64,000 nt of DNA from Pseudomonas azotoformans (GCF_001579805.1 NZ_CP014546.1:3658001-3722000); one strand, 5' to 3'. Numbered from the stretch's first letter, positions 22,737-32,367 are shown. Notes: generated by a model not told the origin, from the letters alone. Numbers and translations are program-made.

Positions 22737-24755
22737 ATGGTTAACGCGTTTGTTTCGTCACGTTTCAATTTGGTTCTTCCACATATAAACACTGCCTTGC
22801 AAGTCCTGGCATTCAAAGGTAATGAAGTCCTCGATCAACCCTTTTTCATCCATATACAGGTGGTCAGCGAAAACCCTTCCCTTGATCTGGAGGCGCTACT
22901 CCACCAGCCCGCCTACCTGGATCTTGGTGAAGCGAACGAAGGCTTGCATGGGCAGGTTTACGCTATCGGGCGGGACGACCCAGGTCGGCGCATCACGCGT
23001 TATCACCTGACCCTGGCGCCCCGGCTGGCCTGTCTTGCACATCGGCATGACCAGAGGATTTTCCAGCAACGCAGTGTGCCGCAGATCATTGCGCAGGTCC
23101 TTGAGCAGCATGGCATCCTGGCGGATGCCTACGTGTTTGAACTTGGCCCGGTGGTTTATCCGGCGCGTACGTTCTGCGTGCAGTACGCAGAAAGCGACCT
23201 GCACTTCATCCAGCGGCTCTGTGAAGAGGAGGGCATTCACTACCATTTTCGTCACAGCCTAGACAATCATCTGCTGGTATTTGGTGATGACCAGACGGTG
23301 TTTGGGCGTTTACCCGGGCAACGCTATAGCGCTCCCGGCGGACCCCAAGTCGAGACAAGGGTTATCCAGCGATTCAACGTGCGCTTGGCCACCCGCAGCC
23401 AAAAGACGGTGCGCCGTGATTACGACTTCGAACATCCTTCCTTGCACCTGCACGACAGCGCGGGTGTCGCGTCGACACTCCCGCTTGAGGACTATCAGTA
23501 CCCGGCAGGATTCACCGGTCATGCCCGTGGCAAGCAATTGGCGCGGCGGGGCCTGGAGCGTCACCAGCGCGACCGGCATCGGGCATTGGGCAAGAGTGAT
23601 CAGCCAGTGCTGCGCAGTGGGCACTTCCTTGAGATACGAGATCATCCCGATCCAACCTGCAACGACCTGTGGCTGATCACGTCGGTGCGTCATGAGGGTT
23701 ATCAACCCCAGGTGCTGGAGGAAGCAACACCGGCAACCGACGCGTTCCACGGATATCGCAATCGCTTTACCGCAACACCTTGGCAGGCCGTGCATCGGCC
23801 GTCTCTCAGGCATCCCAAGCCGACCATCAATGGCAGCCAGACTGCAACCGTGACCGGTCCGGCCGGTGAGGACGTGCATTGCGACGCTTATGGCCGGGTG
23901 AAGGTGCGCTTTCACTGGGACCGCCGGGACAAGGCGGATGATAAAAGCAGTTGCTGGGTGCGGGTGGCGTCCGGGTGGGCCGGTGACGGGTTTGGCGCAA
24001 CGATGATCCCGCGTGTGGGCATGGAGGTGTTGGTGACCTTCCTGGACGGGGATCCCGACCGCCCGTTGATCAACGGCTGCCTGCCGAATGCGTTGCACCG
24101 GCCGTCCTATCCCTTGCCGCAATACAATACCCGTAGCGTTTTGCGCAGCCGCAGTTCCCTTGGGGGGGAAGGCGCCAACGAGGTGTACCTGGAAGACCGC
24201 CGTGGCGAGGAGCTTGTCTACCTGCGTGCACAGCGAGACCTGGAGCAAAGGGTCGGCCATGACAGTCGGCTGGAGGTTGTGGGGGAGCGGCGAGAAGTCA
24301 TCCATGGCTTGAGCACGGCTCACTTGGAAAGCGAAGAGCATCGCCACGTCACCGGCGACCGCAAAGTGGTGCTCAAGGCCAACGACTACCTTGATGTACA
24401 AGGCGATAGTCGGACCCAGGTGGCGCAGACCCTGGTCATCGAGGCTGGGCAGCAACTTCACCTCAAGTCCGGTGCCAGCCTGGTGATCGATGCCGGTGCG
24501 CAACTGAGCCTCAAGGCAGGTGGAGAGCATCTGGTCATCCAGGCCGGTGGCATTTTCAGCAGTCGTCCAATAGCCCTTGGCGGTTTACCGTCTGCGACCC
24601 CGTTGGCGAGCGCCTTGAGAATGGCCGGTGCGCCAGAGGTCTCCAAGGTACAAGGCTCGACCATGAACCTGGCCCGACAACTGGGGGCGGACTACTGCCC
24701 AGTGTGCGAACGCTGCCGTGAAGGCCTCTGTGATCTGCCGGGGAGGGCTGCCTGA
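22737..24755 (+). CDS. vgrG: type VI secretion tip protein VgrG/TssI
   Basis: A 672-residue VgrG. The gp27-like part covers residues 1-380 (LFHQPAYLDL-type start, HGQVYAIGRDDPGRRITRYHLTLAPRL, QYAESDLHFIQRLCEEEGIHYHF); the OB-fold/gp5 part is at about 385-460 (GRVKVRFHWDRRDKADDKSSCWVRVASGWAG, GMEVLVTFLDGDPDRPLINGCL); then the beta-helical needle to about 610. A C-terminal tail of about 60 residues ends in a CPVCERCREGLC cluster. VgrG caps the Hcp tube and carries effectors. It is coupled (TGATG) to the adaptor gene. The genes 22737-28525 form one tip-adaptor-immunity-effector module; the T6SS core machinery is elsewhere. Confidence 0.95.
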   Translation: MVNAFVSSRFNLVLPHINTALQVLAFKGNEVLDQPFFIHIQVVSENPSLDLEALLHQPAYLDLGEANEGLHGQVYAIGRDDPGRRITRYHLTLAPRLACLAHRHDQRIFQQRSVPQIIAQVLEQHGILADAYVFELGPVVYPARTFCVQYAESDLHFIQRLCEEEGIHYHFRHSLDNHLLVFGDDQTVFGRLPGQRYSAPGGPQVETRVIQRFNVRLATRSQKTVRRDYDFEHPSLHLHDSAGVASTLPLEDYQYPAGFTGHARGKQLARRGLERHQRDRHRALGKSDQPVLRSGHFLEIRDHPDPTCNDLWLITSVRHEGYQPQVLEEATPATDAFHGYRNRFTATPWQAVHRPSLRHPKPTINGSQTATVTGPAGEDVHCDAYGRVKVRFHWDRRDKADDKSSCWVRVASGWAGDGFGATMIPRVGMEVLVTFLDGDPDRPLINGCLPNALHRPSYPLPQYNTRSVLRSRSSLGGEGANEVYLEDRRGEELVYLRAQRDLEQRVGHDSRLEVVGERREVIHGLSTAHLESEEHRHVTGDRKVVLKANDYLDVQGDSRTQVAQTLVIEAGQQLHLKSGASLVIDAGAQLSLKAGGEHLVIQAGGIFSSRPIALGGLPSATPLASALRMAGAPEVSKVQGSTMNLARQLGADYCPVCERCREGLCDLPGRAA

Positions 24756-25591
24756 TGCAGGACATGCCAGGCCAATGGATGGCCCAACAACAGCAGGCAG
24801 GGCGGCACCTGTGTTTGATCCTCGACGGGCAGAGCGCTGCGCGCGAACCGCTGCTGGCGGTGCGCAGCTTGTCGGACTACCGCAGCTTCTATGGTGAGAC
24901 TGTGCTGGCGGAACTCATGATGGAAGGTCCCGTCATCCTACTGCTGAAGCAGATGAGCGAGCCTGCATTACGCGACCTCTTGCAACAGCCCGAGGGTCAC
25001 TGGGGTTGGCTGGGCAGCTTGCCAGGCGAGGACCTGACAAGCGTGACCCGGCACTGGCGCGACCGTTTGCTGACGGGGCCGGAGGGCGAGCAATCACTGT
25101 ACCGCTTTCACGACAACCGTACCCTGGCGCGTGCGCTGGACTATCTATGTCCTGAGCACTGGCCGGTATTCCTCGGCCCCTTGATCAGCCTGTGTTACTG
25201 GTACGAAGACCGCTGGCGAATGGCTGATAACCCTGCTCCCGGCGAGTATCCGCTGCCTGATCCGGTCCCTTGGCTGAACACACCCAACCCAAACGCCGAA
25301 GCGATCCTGCACGCCAATATCCTGCGTTATCTGTTGGCCGAACACAGCGAAGACCTGGTCGCATTGGTGGAATTCCAGGACCCGAAAATCTGGCTGAGCC
25401 AGGTGCTGGAGCAGGCACGTGCCTGGCAATGGCGGGGGCCGGAGCGATTGGAGTTTCTGGTGGTACGACGGTTGGAGGAGGCCACCCGAAGCAGTGTCAT
25501 TCGGTGGCAACCGTTGGTTGGGGAAGCACCGGCGGATCACTTTGAGCGGGTGGTGGAGCAGTGGCGAACAATGGAAGGAAAGGATGAATAA
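24755..25591 (+). CDS. DUF4123-domain T6SS adaptor (Tap/TEC)
   Basis: A 278-residue protein with the DUF4123 pattern: CLILDGQSA near the N-terminus, GPVILLLKQMSEPALRDLLQQPEGHWGWL, and the LYRFHDNRTLARALDYL/FLGPLISLCYWYED region. DUF4123 proteins are chaperones that load a specific effector onto its VgrG. The gene begins in the vgrG stop codon (1-nt overlap) and overlaps the next gene by 8 nt. It should bind the lipase encoded two genes on. Confidence 0.9.
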   Translation: MQDMPGQWMAQQQQAGRHLCLILDGQSAAREPLLAVRSLSDYRSFYGETVLAELMMEGPVILLLKQMSEPALRDLLQQPEGHWGWLGSLPGEDLTSVTRHWRDRLLTGPEGEQSLYRFHDNRTLARALDYLCPEHWPVFLGPLISLCYWYEDRWRMADNPAPGEYPLPDPVPWLNTPNPNAEAILHANILRYLLAEHSEDLVALVEFQDPKIWLSQVLEQARAWQWRGPERLEFLVVRRLEEATRSSVIRWQPLVGEAPADHFERVVEQWRTMEGKDE

Positions 25592-26360
25592 AGGAAGCCT
25601 AGTTGTATGGGGTGTGGTGGGGATGCTGGGGCTGACAGGGTGTGCGGGCAAGCCGGTTGATAGCTTTACGCTGGAGGTGGATCTGCCGGCGGAGTTTGAG
25701 CTCAAAACTGCCGCAAATTATTTGCCCGCTACGGGTGAAATCTGCACTTTGCCGCGACGCCGAGGAAAGAGGCCTGAGCGAAAAGTCTTTTTTACCGACT
25801 ACCAACCTCTGGCAAGTCGGGTGAGTTATGAGTTGCCGCTGAGTGAAAAAATCGAGGGCTGCCCTTCGGTACTGCGAAGTCTGGAGTTTGAGTTTTATGC
25901 GAAGTGGGGAAAGCGTGATACGGACGTAGGTGGAGATCGTGCAGGTATCGCCATTCGAGATCGCGGAGATGATCAATCTGGAATGCCTGAGTCGGGTGTC
26001 CAGGAATTGGTTGGGCAATGTCATTGGCGGTTCAGGACGGTGGGGCCGTTTCATGCGATCAGGAAACTCCTGCAATGTCGCTCGATGAGTGCAATGGGAG
26101 AGTTGCAGAAGTCCGTGGCAGGGGGGGCCGCTCAGCGTGATCAGTTAGCGGGGAAAACGCTCAGGTTGGTGTTGACAGTCACTGATCGGGAAGAACCGGC
26201 TGTTGGTGATAACTGGGTAGTCGTTCCAGGCGGCTGGAAGCGTTGTAGAGGTAAAAGCTTTGAGGACCCTTATGCGTTTTGTAACGGCAACACCTCCGAC
26301 TTTAAACCTATAAAAATGCCGGATGGTCGCGTTTGTGATGTCTATCCATCGTGTAAATGA
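25584..26360 (+). CDS. lipoprotein, probable T6SS lipase immunity protein (Tli-like)
   Basis: A 258-residue protein with a lipoprotein signal peptide: MNKGSLVVWGVVGMLGLTGC, lipobox LTGC with Cys20. Residue +2 after Cys is Ala, so outer-membrane or outer-leaflet sorting is possible. The body is unrecognised but Cys-containing (C54, C86 and later pairs). Its position between adaptor and lipase, and the periplasmic location, match immunity proteins of periplasmic phospholipase effectors. The start is the ATG at 25584, inside the end of the adaptor gene and behind GGAAAGG. Confidence 0.75.
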   Translation: MNKGSLVVWGVVGMLGLTGCAGKPVDSFTLEVDLPAEFELKTAANYLPATGEICTLPRRRGKRPERKVFFTDYQPLASRVSYELPLSEKIEGCPSVLRSLEFEFYAKWGKRDTDVGGDRAGIAIRDRGDDQSGMPESGVQELVGQCHWRFRTVGPFHAIRKLLQCRSMSAMGELQKSVAGGAAQRDQLAGKTLRLVLTVTDREEPAVGDNWVVVPGGWKRCRGKSFEDPYAFCNGNTSDFKPIKMPDGRVCDVYPSCK

Positions 26361-26374
26361 CAAGGAGCAAGGCC

Positions 26375-28525
26375 ATGAAGCTGGATGCAAGGAAGCAGTC
26401 TTTTTTCAGTGATAGCAAGCCGGCCTGTGCATTGCGCGGGCATTGGGTGAGCTTTTGCCTCGTCGATGAAGTGGGCGTGGGAACGGCATACGGTGGCCTG
26501 CCTTATACGGTCTACGATAGTGCAGGGCAGCAATACAAGGGCAGGCTCAATGGAGACGGGTTTGCCAAGCTGCAGGATATATATTGTGGGCCCGTGGTAC
26601 TTGTTTTTGATGACCTGTATTCCGGCGCAGAGCAGCCATATCAATGGCTGATGGAGCGCTCCACCTACAAGCTCCCTATTACCGAGCTTCAGGCTCGGGC
26701 TGAGCAGACGCGGTTTGCCGCCTCTGATGGGCGGCGCCTCGAAAGTAATCCTGCTCAGCAAAAGGCCAACCGGTTCTATCAGGTCGAAGTGCGTGATTTA
26801 GTCCGCCATGTCGCCCACTTGCCACCGATTGCGCCTCGGAGTCATCAACCCCAGCGGCATGCATTAAAAATGATGGGCGACTTGGGGTTTGGACCGCCCG
26901 AATCAAACTTGGCAGGAATCGTGTTGTTTCCCAACAACCACGCTGCTTTGGAGGTCCGGCCACTGCGAGCCTTCCGTCCGATGCTTTCAATCGAAGACGG
27001 TTTCTGCGCTTTGAACCTTTATCAGTTGGCATTGATGGCCACCTTGAGTTATTGCAACTTCGGCCAAGAGCCACCTAAAAAACCCCAGGACCAAGTTCGT
27101 TTCCCCCTTGATCCCAGCGTCGGTCATCTATTTGCCGAACAGCTTTCGGGTTTCCACGAGGCTTGGCGTTTTGATGCAGAACAAGTGCAGCGTTTTTACC
27201 CCCTTTACGAAGAGGTCCCTTACTCCCAGCGATTTGAGATCCTGCCCTTCGATCCAGAGCTGTATCCACAAAACCAACCCGAGCTGGGGGAGAAACAGGA
27301 ACATCCGGCGAACCTGCATTTTTTCGATGATGACAAATTTGATACGGATACCCAGGCGTTTATCACCCATCACGATGACGTAATCCTGATCGCGGTGCGT
27401 GGCACCGCCAGCGCCGCAGATGGGATGCGCGATGCAAACGCCCATCAGGTAGCTTTTGTGGAAGGTGTCGGCAAGGCACATGAAGGTTTCTACCAAGCGT
27501 ACCGCGCAATGCGCAATTTCGTGCTGAGCTACCTCGACCAATTCCACACAGGCCAACGAATTATCATCTGCGGCCACAGCCTGGGCGGCGCAATCGCCTT
27601 GCTCCTGGCGGAAGGGTTACGCCGAGCACCTGAGGGCAACTACAACATCCTCCTCTACACCTACGGCGCCCCCCGTGCCGCCGACTCCGAATTTACCGAG
27701 GGCGCCTCAACCCTGGTCCACCATCGCATCGTCAATCACAACGACCCCGTCCCCAGCGTGCCGGCCCCGTGGATGAACACCACCGCCAAACTCTGGATCC
27801 CAGGCGCCATCACCCTGTTCAGCGCCCCCGCGCCGGGCGGCCTGTTGTTCGCCGCCGGTTTGGTTCGCCTTGGTGGAAACCCTTACCAACACCACGGCGA
27901 ACAACACCACTTCATGCCGATTATGCTGCCAGACGGCATACAGTCTTCGGTGTTGTGGAAGCCCGGTTGTGAGTCCATCCAGGAGGCGGGTTGCAACCGA
28001 GCCTTGCAACTCCATGGCGATATGCCCGAGCGGGATAACCTGCTGAAACAGCTGTTCCAGGCCAACCAGCACTTCATGACTGCCAGCTACATCCCGGCGG
28101 CCTGGGCGACGCTCCGTCGCTGGCAACAAACCCAGGAAAGCAACGGCCCGCTGGTCACGCCAAGAGAGTTCGAGTTGCTCGACCTGGCACTTGAAACCAT
28201 GCGCGAGCAACTGCGCAACAAGCGTCGGGAGCTGGCCCGTCTCAGGCCCGCCAACGATCGGGGCTATGAACATCATGATGCCTTGAACAGCGAGATCGAC
28301 CGCTTGCACACCAGCCGTGAGCGCCTTGCGACCCTACGTTGGCGACGCCTGGAAGCCCGTGATGTCTACGGCAGCCAGGCCCATAGCGCCCACTTGCAAC
28401 CCAGCCTCAAGCGCTGGTTCAGCCACCGTGAAAACCGTGAACTGTCGCAAGTCGCCCGCATTCCTCCCGCGTTGCATCACGAATGGGGGAGGGCGCAAAC
28501 GCTGGATATCGACTCGATCGTCTGA
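26375..28525 (+). CDS. T6SS lipase effector, class 3 lipase fold (Tle-type)
   Basis: A 716-residue protein. Residues about 10-75 are an N-terminal domain shared by Pseudomonas VgrG-linked lipases (WVSFCLVDEVGVGTAYGGLPYTVYD, GRLNGDGFAKLQDIYCGPVVL). The lipase_3 core spans about 325-480: VRGTASAADGMRDANAH, the nucleophile elbow CGHSLGGAIALLLAEGL (Ser402), YTYGAPRAAD, and NHNDPVPSVP containing the catalytic Asp. A hydrophobic patch (ALTLFSAPAPGGLLFAAGLV-like) follows, then a long charged helical C-terminus. It starts at the ATG at 26375, 7 bp after AAGGAG; an ATG at 26357 overlaps the immunity gene but lacks a site. It probably hydrolyses membrane phospholipids of competitors. Confidence 0.88.
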   Translation: MKLDARKQSFFSDSKPACALRGHWVSFCLVDEVGVGTAYGGLPYTVYDSAGQQYKGRLNGDGFAKLQDIYCGPVVLVFDDLYSGAEQPYQWLMERSTYKLPITELQARAEQTRFAASDGRRLESNPAQQKANRFYQVEVRDLVRHVAHLPPIAPRSHQPQRHALKMMGDLGFGPPESNLAGIVLFPNNHAALEVRPLRAFRPMLSIEDGFCALNLYQLALMATLSYCNFGQEPPKKPQDQVRFPLDPSVGHLFAEQLSGFHEAWRFDAEQVQRFYPLYEEVPYSQRFEILPFDPELYPQNQPELGEKQEHPANLHFFDDDKFDTDTQAFITHHDDVILIAVRGTASAADGMRDANAHQVAFVEGVGKAHEGFYQAYRAMRNFVLSYLDQFHTGQRIIICGHSLGGAIALLLAEGLRRAPEGNYNILLYTYGAPRAADSEFTEGASTLVHHRIVNHNDPVPSVPAPWMNTTAKLWIPGAITLFSAPAPGGLLFAAGLVRLGGNPYQHHGEQHHFMPIMLPDGIQSSVLWKPGCESIQEAGCNRALQLHGDMPERDNLLKQLFQANQHFMTASYIPAAWATLRRWQQTQESNGPLVTPREFELLDLALETMREQLRNKRRELARLRPANDRGYEHHDALNSEIDRLHTSRERLATLRWRRLEARDVYGSQAHSAHLQPSLKRWFSHRENRELSQVARIPPALHHEWGRAQTLDIDSIV

Positions 28526-28534
28526 GCCTGGCGT

Positions 28535-29770
28535 TTACACAAACTCCACCTGCGCCGGCTGACGCTTCATCAACACCTTGCCGTTGCGGATCGAGTACAG
28601 CGGCAAGCCCTGGCTGCGAATGACCTCATAGTCGCTGTCCGCCGAGAGTATCAACAGGTTGGCTGGCCGCCCGGGCTCCAGGCCGTAACGCTCACCCAGG
28701 GCCATGGCCTTGGCGCTGTTGTCGGTCACCAGGTCCAAGGCGCTTTGCAGGTTGCGGTAGCCGAGCATGTGGCAGATGTGCAAACCGGCTTCCAATACCC
28801 GCAGGATGTTGCCGTTGCCCAGGGGATACCAGGGATCGACGATGGAGTCCTGGCCGAAACACACGTTCATGCCGGCTTCCAATAGTTCATTGACCCGGGT
28901 GACACCACGGCGTTTCGGGAAGCTGTCGAAGCGGCCTTGCAGGTGAATGCTCTCGGTGGGGCAAGAGACGAAGCTGATCCCCGAGTGCCCCAGCAGACGG
29001 AAGAGTTTGGCGCAGTAGGCGTTGTCGTAGGAGCCCATGGCGGTGGTGTGGCTGGCGGTGACGCGGGCCCCCATGTCGCGGCTGCGGGCTTCTTCGGCCA
29101 GCACTTCGAGAAAGCGCGAGTGCGGGTCGTCGGTTTCGTCGCAATGCACGTCCACCAGGCAGCCGGTACGTTCGGCCAGGTCCATCAGGAACTTCACCGA
29201 ACTCACGCCCTGGTCGCGGGTGTATTCAAAGTGGGGGATGCCACCGATCACGTCGGCGCCCAGGCGGATGGCTTCTTCCATCAGTTCGCGGCCGTTGCGA
29301 TAGGACTCGATGCCTTCCTGGGGGAATGCGACGATCTGCAGGTCGATCAGGTGCGTGCTTTCTTCACGCACTTGCAGCATGGCCTTGAGCGCGGTGAGGT
29401 CCGGGTCGGTGACGTCAACGTGGGTGCGCACATGCTGGATCCCGTGGGCGGCGAGGGCCTGGATCGTCTTCTTGGCGCGGGTCTTGGTGTCTTCCTGGGT
29501 GATGGTGGCTTTGCGTTCGCCCCAGCACTCGATGCCTTCGAACAGGGTGCCGCTCATGTTCCAGCGCGGTTCGCCAGCGGTCAGGGTGGCGTCGAGATGG
29601 ATATGCGGTTCGACAAAGGGTGGAGTCACCAGGTTACCGGCGGCGTCCAGGTCGTCGGCCGCCGCAATCGGTGACCCCGATTGCAACGTGATACTGGCGA
29701 TCCGGCCATGTTCCAGGTGCAGATCATGCAGGCCTTCACGGTTGCGCAGGCGGGCGTTGATGATGTGCAT
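28535..29770 (-). CDS. codA: cytosine deaminase
   Basis: A 411-residue amidohydrolase: metal ligands in PPFVEPHIHLDATLTAG, then VRTHVDVTDP, VDVHCDETDDPHSRF, ASHTTAMGSYDNAYCAKLF and CFGQDSIVDPWYPLG, which are near-identical in wording to E. coli CodA. It converts cytosine to uracil + NH3 (also isoguanine and 5-fluorocytosine). The start is the ATG at 29770 behind GAGGAA; an upstream in-frame codon at 29797 would add nine residues. It is the last gene of the codB-pucR-codA unit and is convergent with the lipase gene, only 9 bp apart with no terminator. Confidence 0.95.
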   Translation of the reverse strand: MHIINARLRNREGLHDLHLEHGRIASITLQSGSPIAAADDLDAAGNLVTPPFVEPHIHLDATLTAGEPRWNMSGTLFEGIECWGERKATITQEDTKTRAKKTIQALAAHGIQHVRTHVDVTDPDLTALKAMLQVREESTHLIDLQIVAFPQEGIESYRNGRELMEEAIRLGADVIGGIPHFEYTRDQGVSSVKFLMDLAERTGCLVDVHCDETDDPHSRFLEVLAEEARSRDMGARVTASHTTAMGSYDNAYCAKLFRLLGHSGISFVSCPTESIHLQGRFDSFPKRRGVTRVNELLEAGMNVCFGQDSIVDPWYPLGNGNILRVLEAGLHICHMLGYRNLQSALDLVTDNSAKAMALGERYGLEPGRPANLLILSADSDYEVIRSQGLPLYSIRNGKVLMKRQPAQVEFV

Positions 29771-29797
29771 GGGCAAGTTCCTCTTGGCTAAAAACAA

Positions 29798-31003
29798 TCA
29801 GGCGGACAGTCGCCAGATCATCAGCGCTATACCGATGTCCAGGCGATCATAAGCATTATCCAGCGTCAGCCCGCACAGGGCTTCGATGCGCTGGACGCGG
29901 TGTGTCAGGGTGTTGCGGTGCACGGCCAGCCGCTGGGCGGCGGCCACAAGGTTACCATTCTCATGGAACCAGGCTTCCAGGGTGGGCATCAGGCTGGGGC
30001 CGTGGTGCAGGTCGTGGCGCAGCAATGGACCCAGGCGTTCATTCAGGAATTGGTCGAGCAGGGCGCGATCACGCACGCCGCTGAGCAATTTGAGTACGCC
30101 CAGTTCGTCGTACACGCATAACCCGGCGCGTTCGCTGAAGCGTCGTGCAGCCGCCAGCGCCTGGCGGGCCTCATCCTGCCCCTGGGCCAGGCGTGCCGGT
30201 GGGTGAGCGGCGGCGCTCAGGCCGATAAACAATTTGAGCGGTGCCAGGCGCAGGTTCAATGGGTTGAGCCAGTTGGCCAATTGCTGGCGGTTAGCCAACG
30301 CTGCGACAGCATCCGGAGCCGGGAGCAGCATCGTCCATTGCCCGGCTCGCCCCAGTACCGGTAAACCTATCGAGAGTTGACGCAAGCGGCGGCTGATGCC
30401 GTCATGTTGGCGGGCCAGTTGCGCCTCCACAGAGGCTGCATCACCCTGGGCAAACAGCAACTCACTGCCTTCCAGTTGCAGTTGAACCACCTGCAAATGC
30501 TCAGCTAACGGCATGCCCAACTGCGTGGCCCGGTGCAACAAAAGATCCAGGGATTGGTAATCGCCGGTCAGCAAGCGCTCCAGCACATCGTGCCGCGAGC
30601 GTCCCAACTGCTCGGACTGGATCAGCGCCGAGCCAATGGCTTGGGTCACCAGCACCATTTTCAACGAATAGGGCTGTTCGATCAGCGGCATGCCGGCAGC
30701 TTCGGCGGCGTCGAGCAAACGCTGCGGAATCGCCTGGATATAAGCGGGCCCCGTCAGAATCACCAGTCCGGCCACCTGACGTTCGCAGGCTTCCTCCAGC
30801 AGTTGCAGCAGGTTGGTTTCGTCGCGTGGGTGATTGATCCCGGTGACGAACACCAACTCACCTCCCAACACCCACTCGGCGATCCCGCTGTTTTCCGCCA
30901 CATAGGGCCAACGCACGCGATTATCCAGGCCAGCGGCGCCGGCACGCAGGTGCATGGACTCCAGGCCCGGCAAGGCCAGCACATCGGCGAGGGTCAGGCT
31001 CAT
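29798..31003 (-). CDS. PucR-family transcriptional regulator
   Basis: A 401-residue regulator: PucR N-terminal domain (LTLADVLALPGLESMHLRAGAAGLDNRVRWPYVAE, GELVFVTGINHP), a GGDEF-like/CdaR middle domain, and the C-terminal HTH_30 (LEAWFHENGNLVAAAQRLAVHRNTLTHRVQRIEALCGL). Such proteins regulate purine or pyrimidine catabolism in response to the substrate. It lies between the permease and the deaminase and overlaps codB by 4 nt (ATGA), so it is probably a pathway-specific regulator that is co-transcribed with its targets. Confidence 0.9.
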   Translation of the reverse strand: MSLTLADVLALPGLESMHLRAGAAGLDNRVRWPYVAENSGIAEWVLGGELVFVTGINHPRDETNLLQLLEEACERQVAGLVILTGPAYIQAIPQRLLDAAEAAGMPLIEQPYSLKMVLVTQAIGSALIQSEQLGRSRHDVLERLLTGDYQSLDLLLHRATQLGMPLAEHLQVVQLQLEGSELLFAQGDAASVEAQLARQHDGISRRLRQLSIGLPVLGRAGQWTMLLPAPDAVAALANRQQLANWLNPLNLRLAPLKLFIGLSAAAHPPARLAQGQDEARQALAAARRFSERAGLCVYDELGVLKLLSGVRDRALLDQFLNERLGPLLRHDLHHGPSLMPTLEAWFHENGNLVAAAQRLAVHRNTLTHRVQRIEALCGLTLDNAYDRLDIGIALMIWRLSA

Positions 31004-32268
31004 GCCTGGGCGTCAGCCAAGGGCGCACGCACGCGCAGTACGGCGGTGAGCACGATGTAGGTCAACGACGCGGCCACGATACCCACCAACGGTGCGACCC
31101 AAGGTGAGTTGAACGCCAGCACCGTGCCCACCCCATAGGCCACCAACCCTGGCCAGTTGAATGCCGGCAGTCGCGCATCCGCCAGGCGTGGGTAGTGGCC
31201 GCGATAGCGATAGAAGAAGTCCGCCATGATCACCCCGCCAATCGGCGGAATCACCGTGCCCAGTAGAATCAAGTACGGCACCAGCATGTCGTACATGCCA
31301 AGCAACGCCAGCAGCGTGCCGATCACCGCGCCGGCCAGGGTCACGGTCTTGCGGCGTTTGGTGCGCAGCAGGTTGCAGCCGGCCACCGCGAAGTTGTAGA
31401 TGGTGTTGTCCTGGGTGCTCCAGATGTTGAGCAGCAACATGGCCATCGCCGCCATGGCGAAGCCTTGCAGCAGCAATACTTCGACCACATCCGGTTGCTG
31501 ATAGACGATGGCACCGTAGGCGCCGATCAGCACCATCAAACCGTTGCCGATAAAGAAACCGATCAGGCTGGCCAGCACGGCCACCTTGGCGGAACGCGAA
31601 AAACGCGTCCAGTTGGTGGCCTGGGTCGCGCCGCTGACAAAGGTGCCGAACACCAGGGTGATCGCCGTGGACAAGTCCAGTTCGCCAGTCGGCACCACCG
31701 CCAGCAACCCATCCAGCCCGCCGACTTTGACCGTGGCCACCCACATCGACAGAAACAGCAGGATACCCATCGCCGGCACCGCGATGTAGGACAGGATCTC
31801 CAGCCCGCGATAGCCAATGTAGGCCGTGGCGCAGAACACCAGGCCGAACAGCACCATCAACGCAAGGACGCTGCCCTGGCCCAGCTCGAAATACTTGCCC
31901 AGCACCACGGCGGCCGTGGCGGTGCCCCAGGCGTACCAGCCGATCTGGGTGAAACCGAGGATCAAGTCACTGAGCTTGCTGCCCACTTCGCCAAAGCAGA
32001 AGCGCCCCATCAACACCGAATTCAGCCCGCTCTTGAAGGCAATGTAACCCAGGCCTGCGGCGTAGATACCCAGCAGCAGGTTACCCAAGGCTACGACGCC
32101 AAGCATGTCGGTGAAGCTGAACGCCACACCCAGTTTGCCGCCAGCAAACATGGTCGCGGTAAAAAAGGTAAAGCCCAGCAGCACCATGGCGGTAGACGCC
32201 AGGCCTTTGCGCGCATGCATCGGGACTTCGCTGAGGGGGTAATCGTTGCCCGGTTCTTGCTGCGTCAT
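31000..32268 (-). CDS. codB: cytosine permease (NCS1 family)
   Basis: A 422-residue integral membrane protein with about twelve hydrophobic segments, starting NDYPLSEVPMHARKGLASTAMVLLGFTFFTATMFAGGKLG. This and the WGTATAAVVLGKYF and NIWSTQDNTIYNFAVAG segments match E. coli CodB wording. It imports cytosine by cation symport for CodA. It is the first gene of the unit; a 17-bp perfect palindrome lies 83 bp upstream. Confidence 0.93.
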   Translation of the reverse strand: MTQQEPGNDYPLSEVPMHARKGLASTAMVLLGFTFFTATMFAGGKLGVAFSFTDMLGVVALGNLLLGIYAAGLGYIAFKSGLNSVLMGRFCFGEVGSKLSDLILGFTQIGWYAWGTATAAVVLGKYFELGQGSVLALMVLFGLVFCATAYIGYRGLEILSYIAVPAMGILLFLSMWVATVKVGGLDGLLAVVPTGELDLSTAITLVFGTFVSGATQATNWTRFSRSAKVAVLASLIGFFIGNGLMVLIGAYGAIVYQQPDVVEVLLLQGFAMAAMAMLLLNIWSTQDNTIYNFAVAGCNLLRTKRRKTVTLAGAVIGTLLALLGMYDMLVPYLILLGTVIPPIGGVIMADFFYRYRGHYPRLADARLPAFNWPGLVAYGVGTVLAFNSPWVAPLVGIVAASLTYIVLTAVLRVRAPLADAQA

Positions 32269-32350
32269 GTGCTTGCTCCCTGAGTGAGTGACGCAGGCCT
32301 ATTGCACCGCGCGTGCCAAACCGGCGGCAGTGATGTGCGCACGGCGGGCG

Positions 32351-32367
32351 CTGTGCACCGTGCACAG
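32351..32367. promoter_or_regulatory. 17-bp palindrome upstream of codB, operator candidate
   Basis: CTGTGCAC, one central C, GTGCACAG. Reading toward codB (minus strand) it lies just downstream of a TATAAAT -10-like sequence, overlapping the likely transcription start. The PucR-family protein of the operon is a natural candidate to bind it. Confidence 0.5.
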
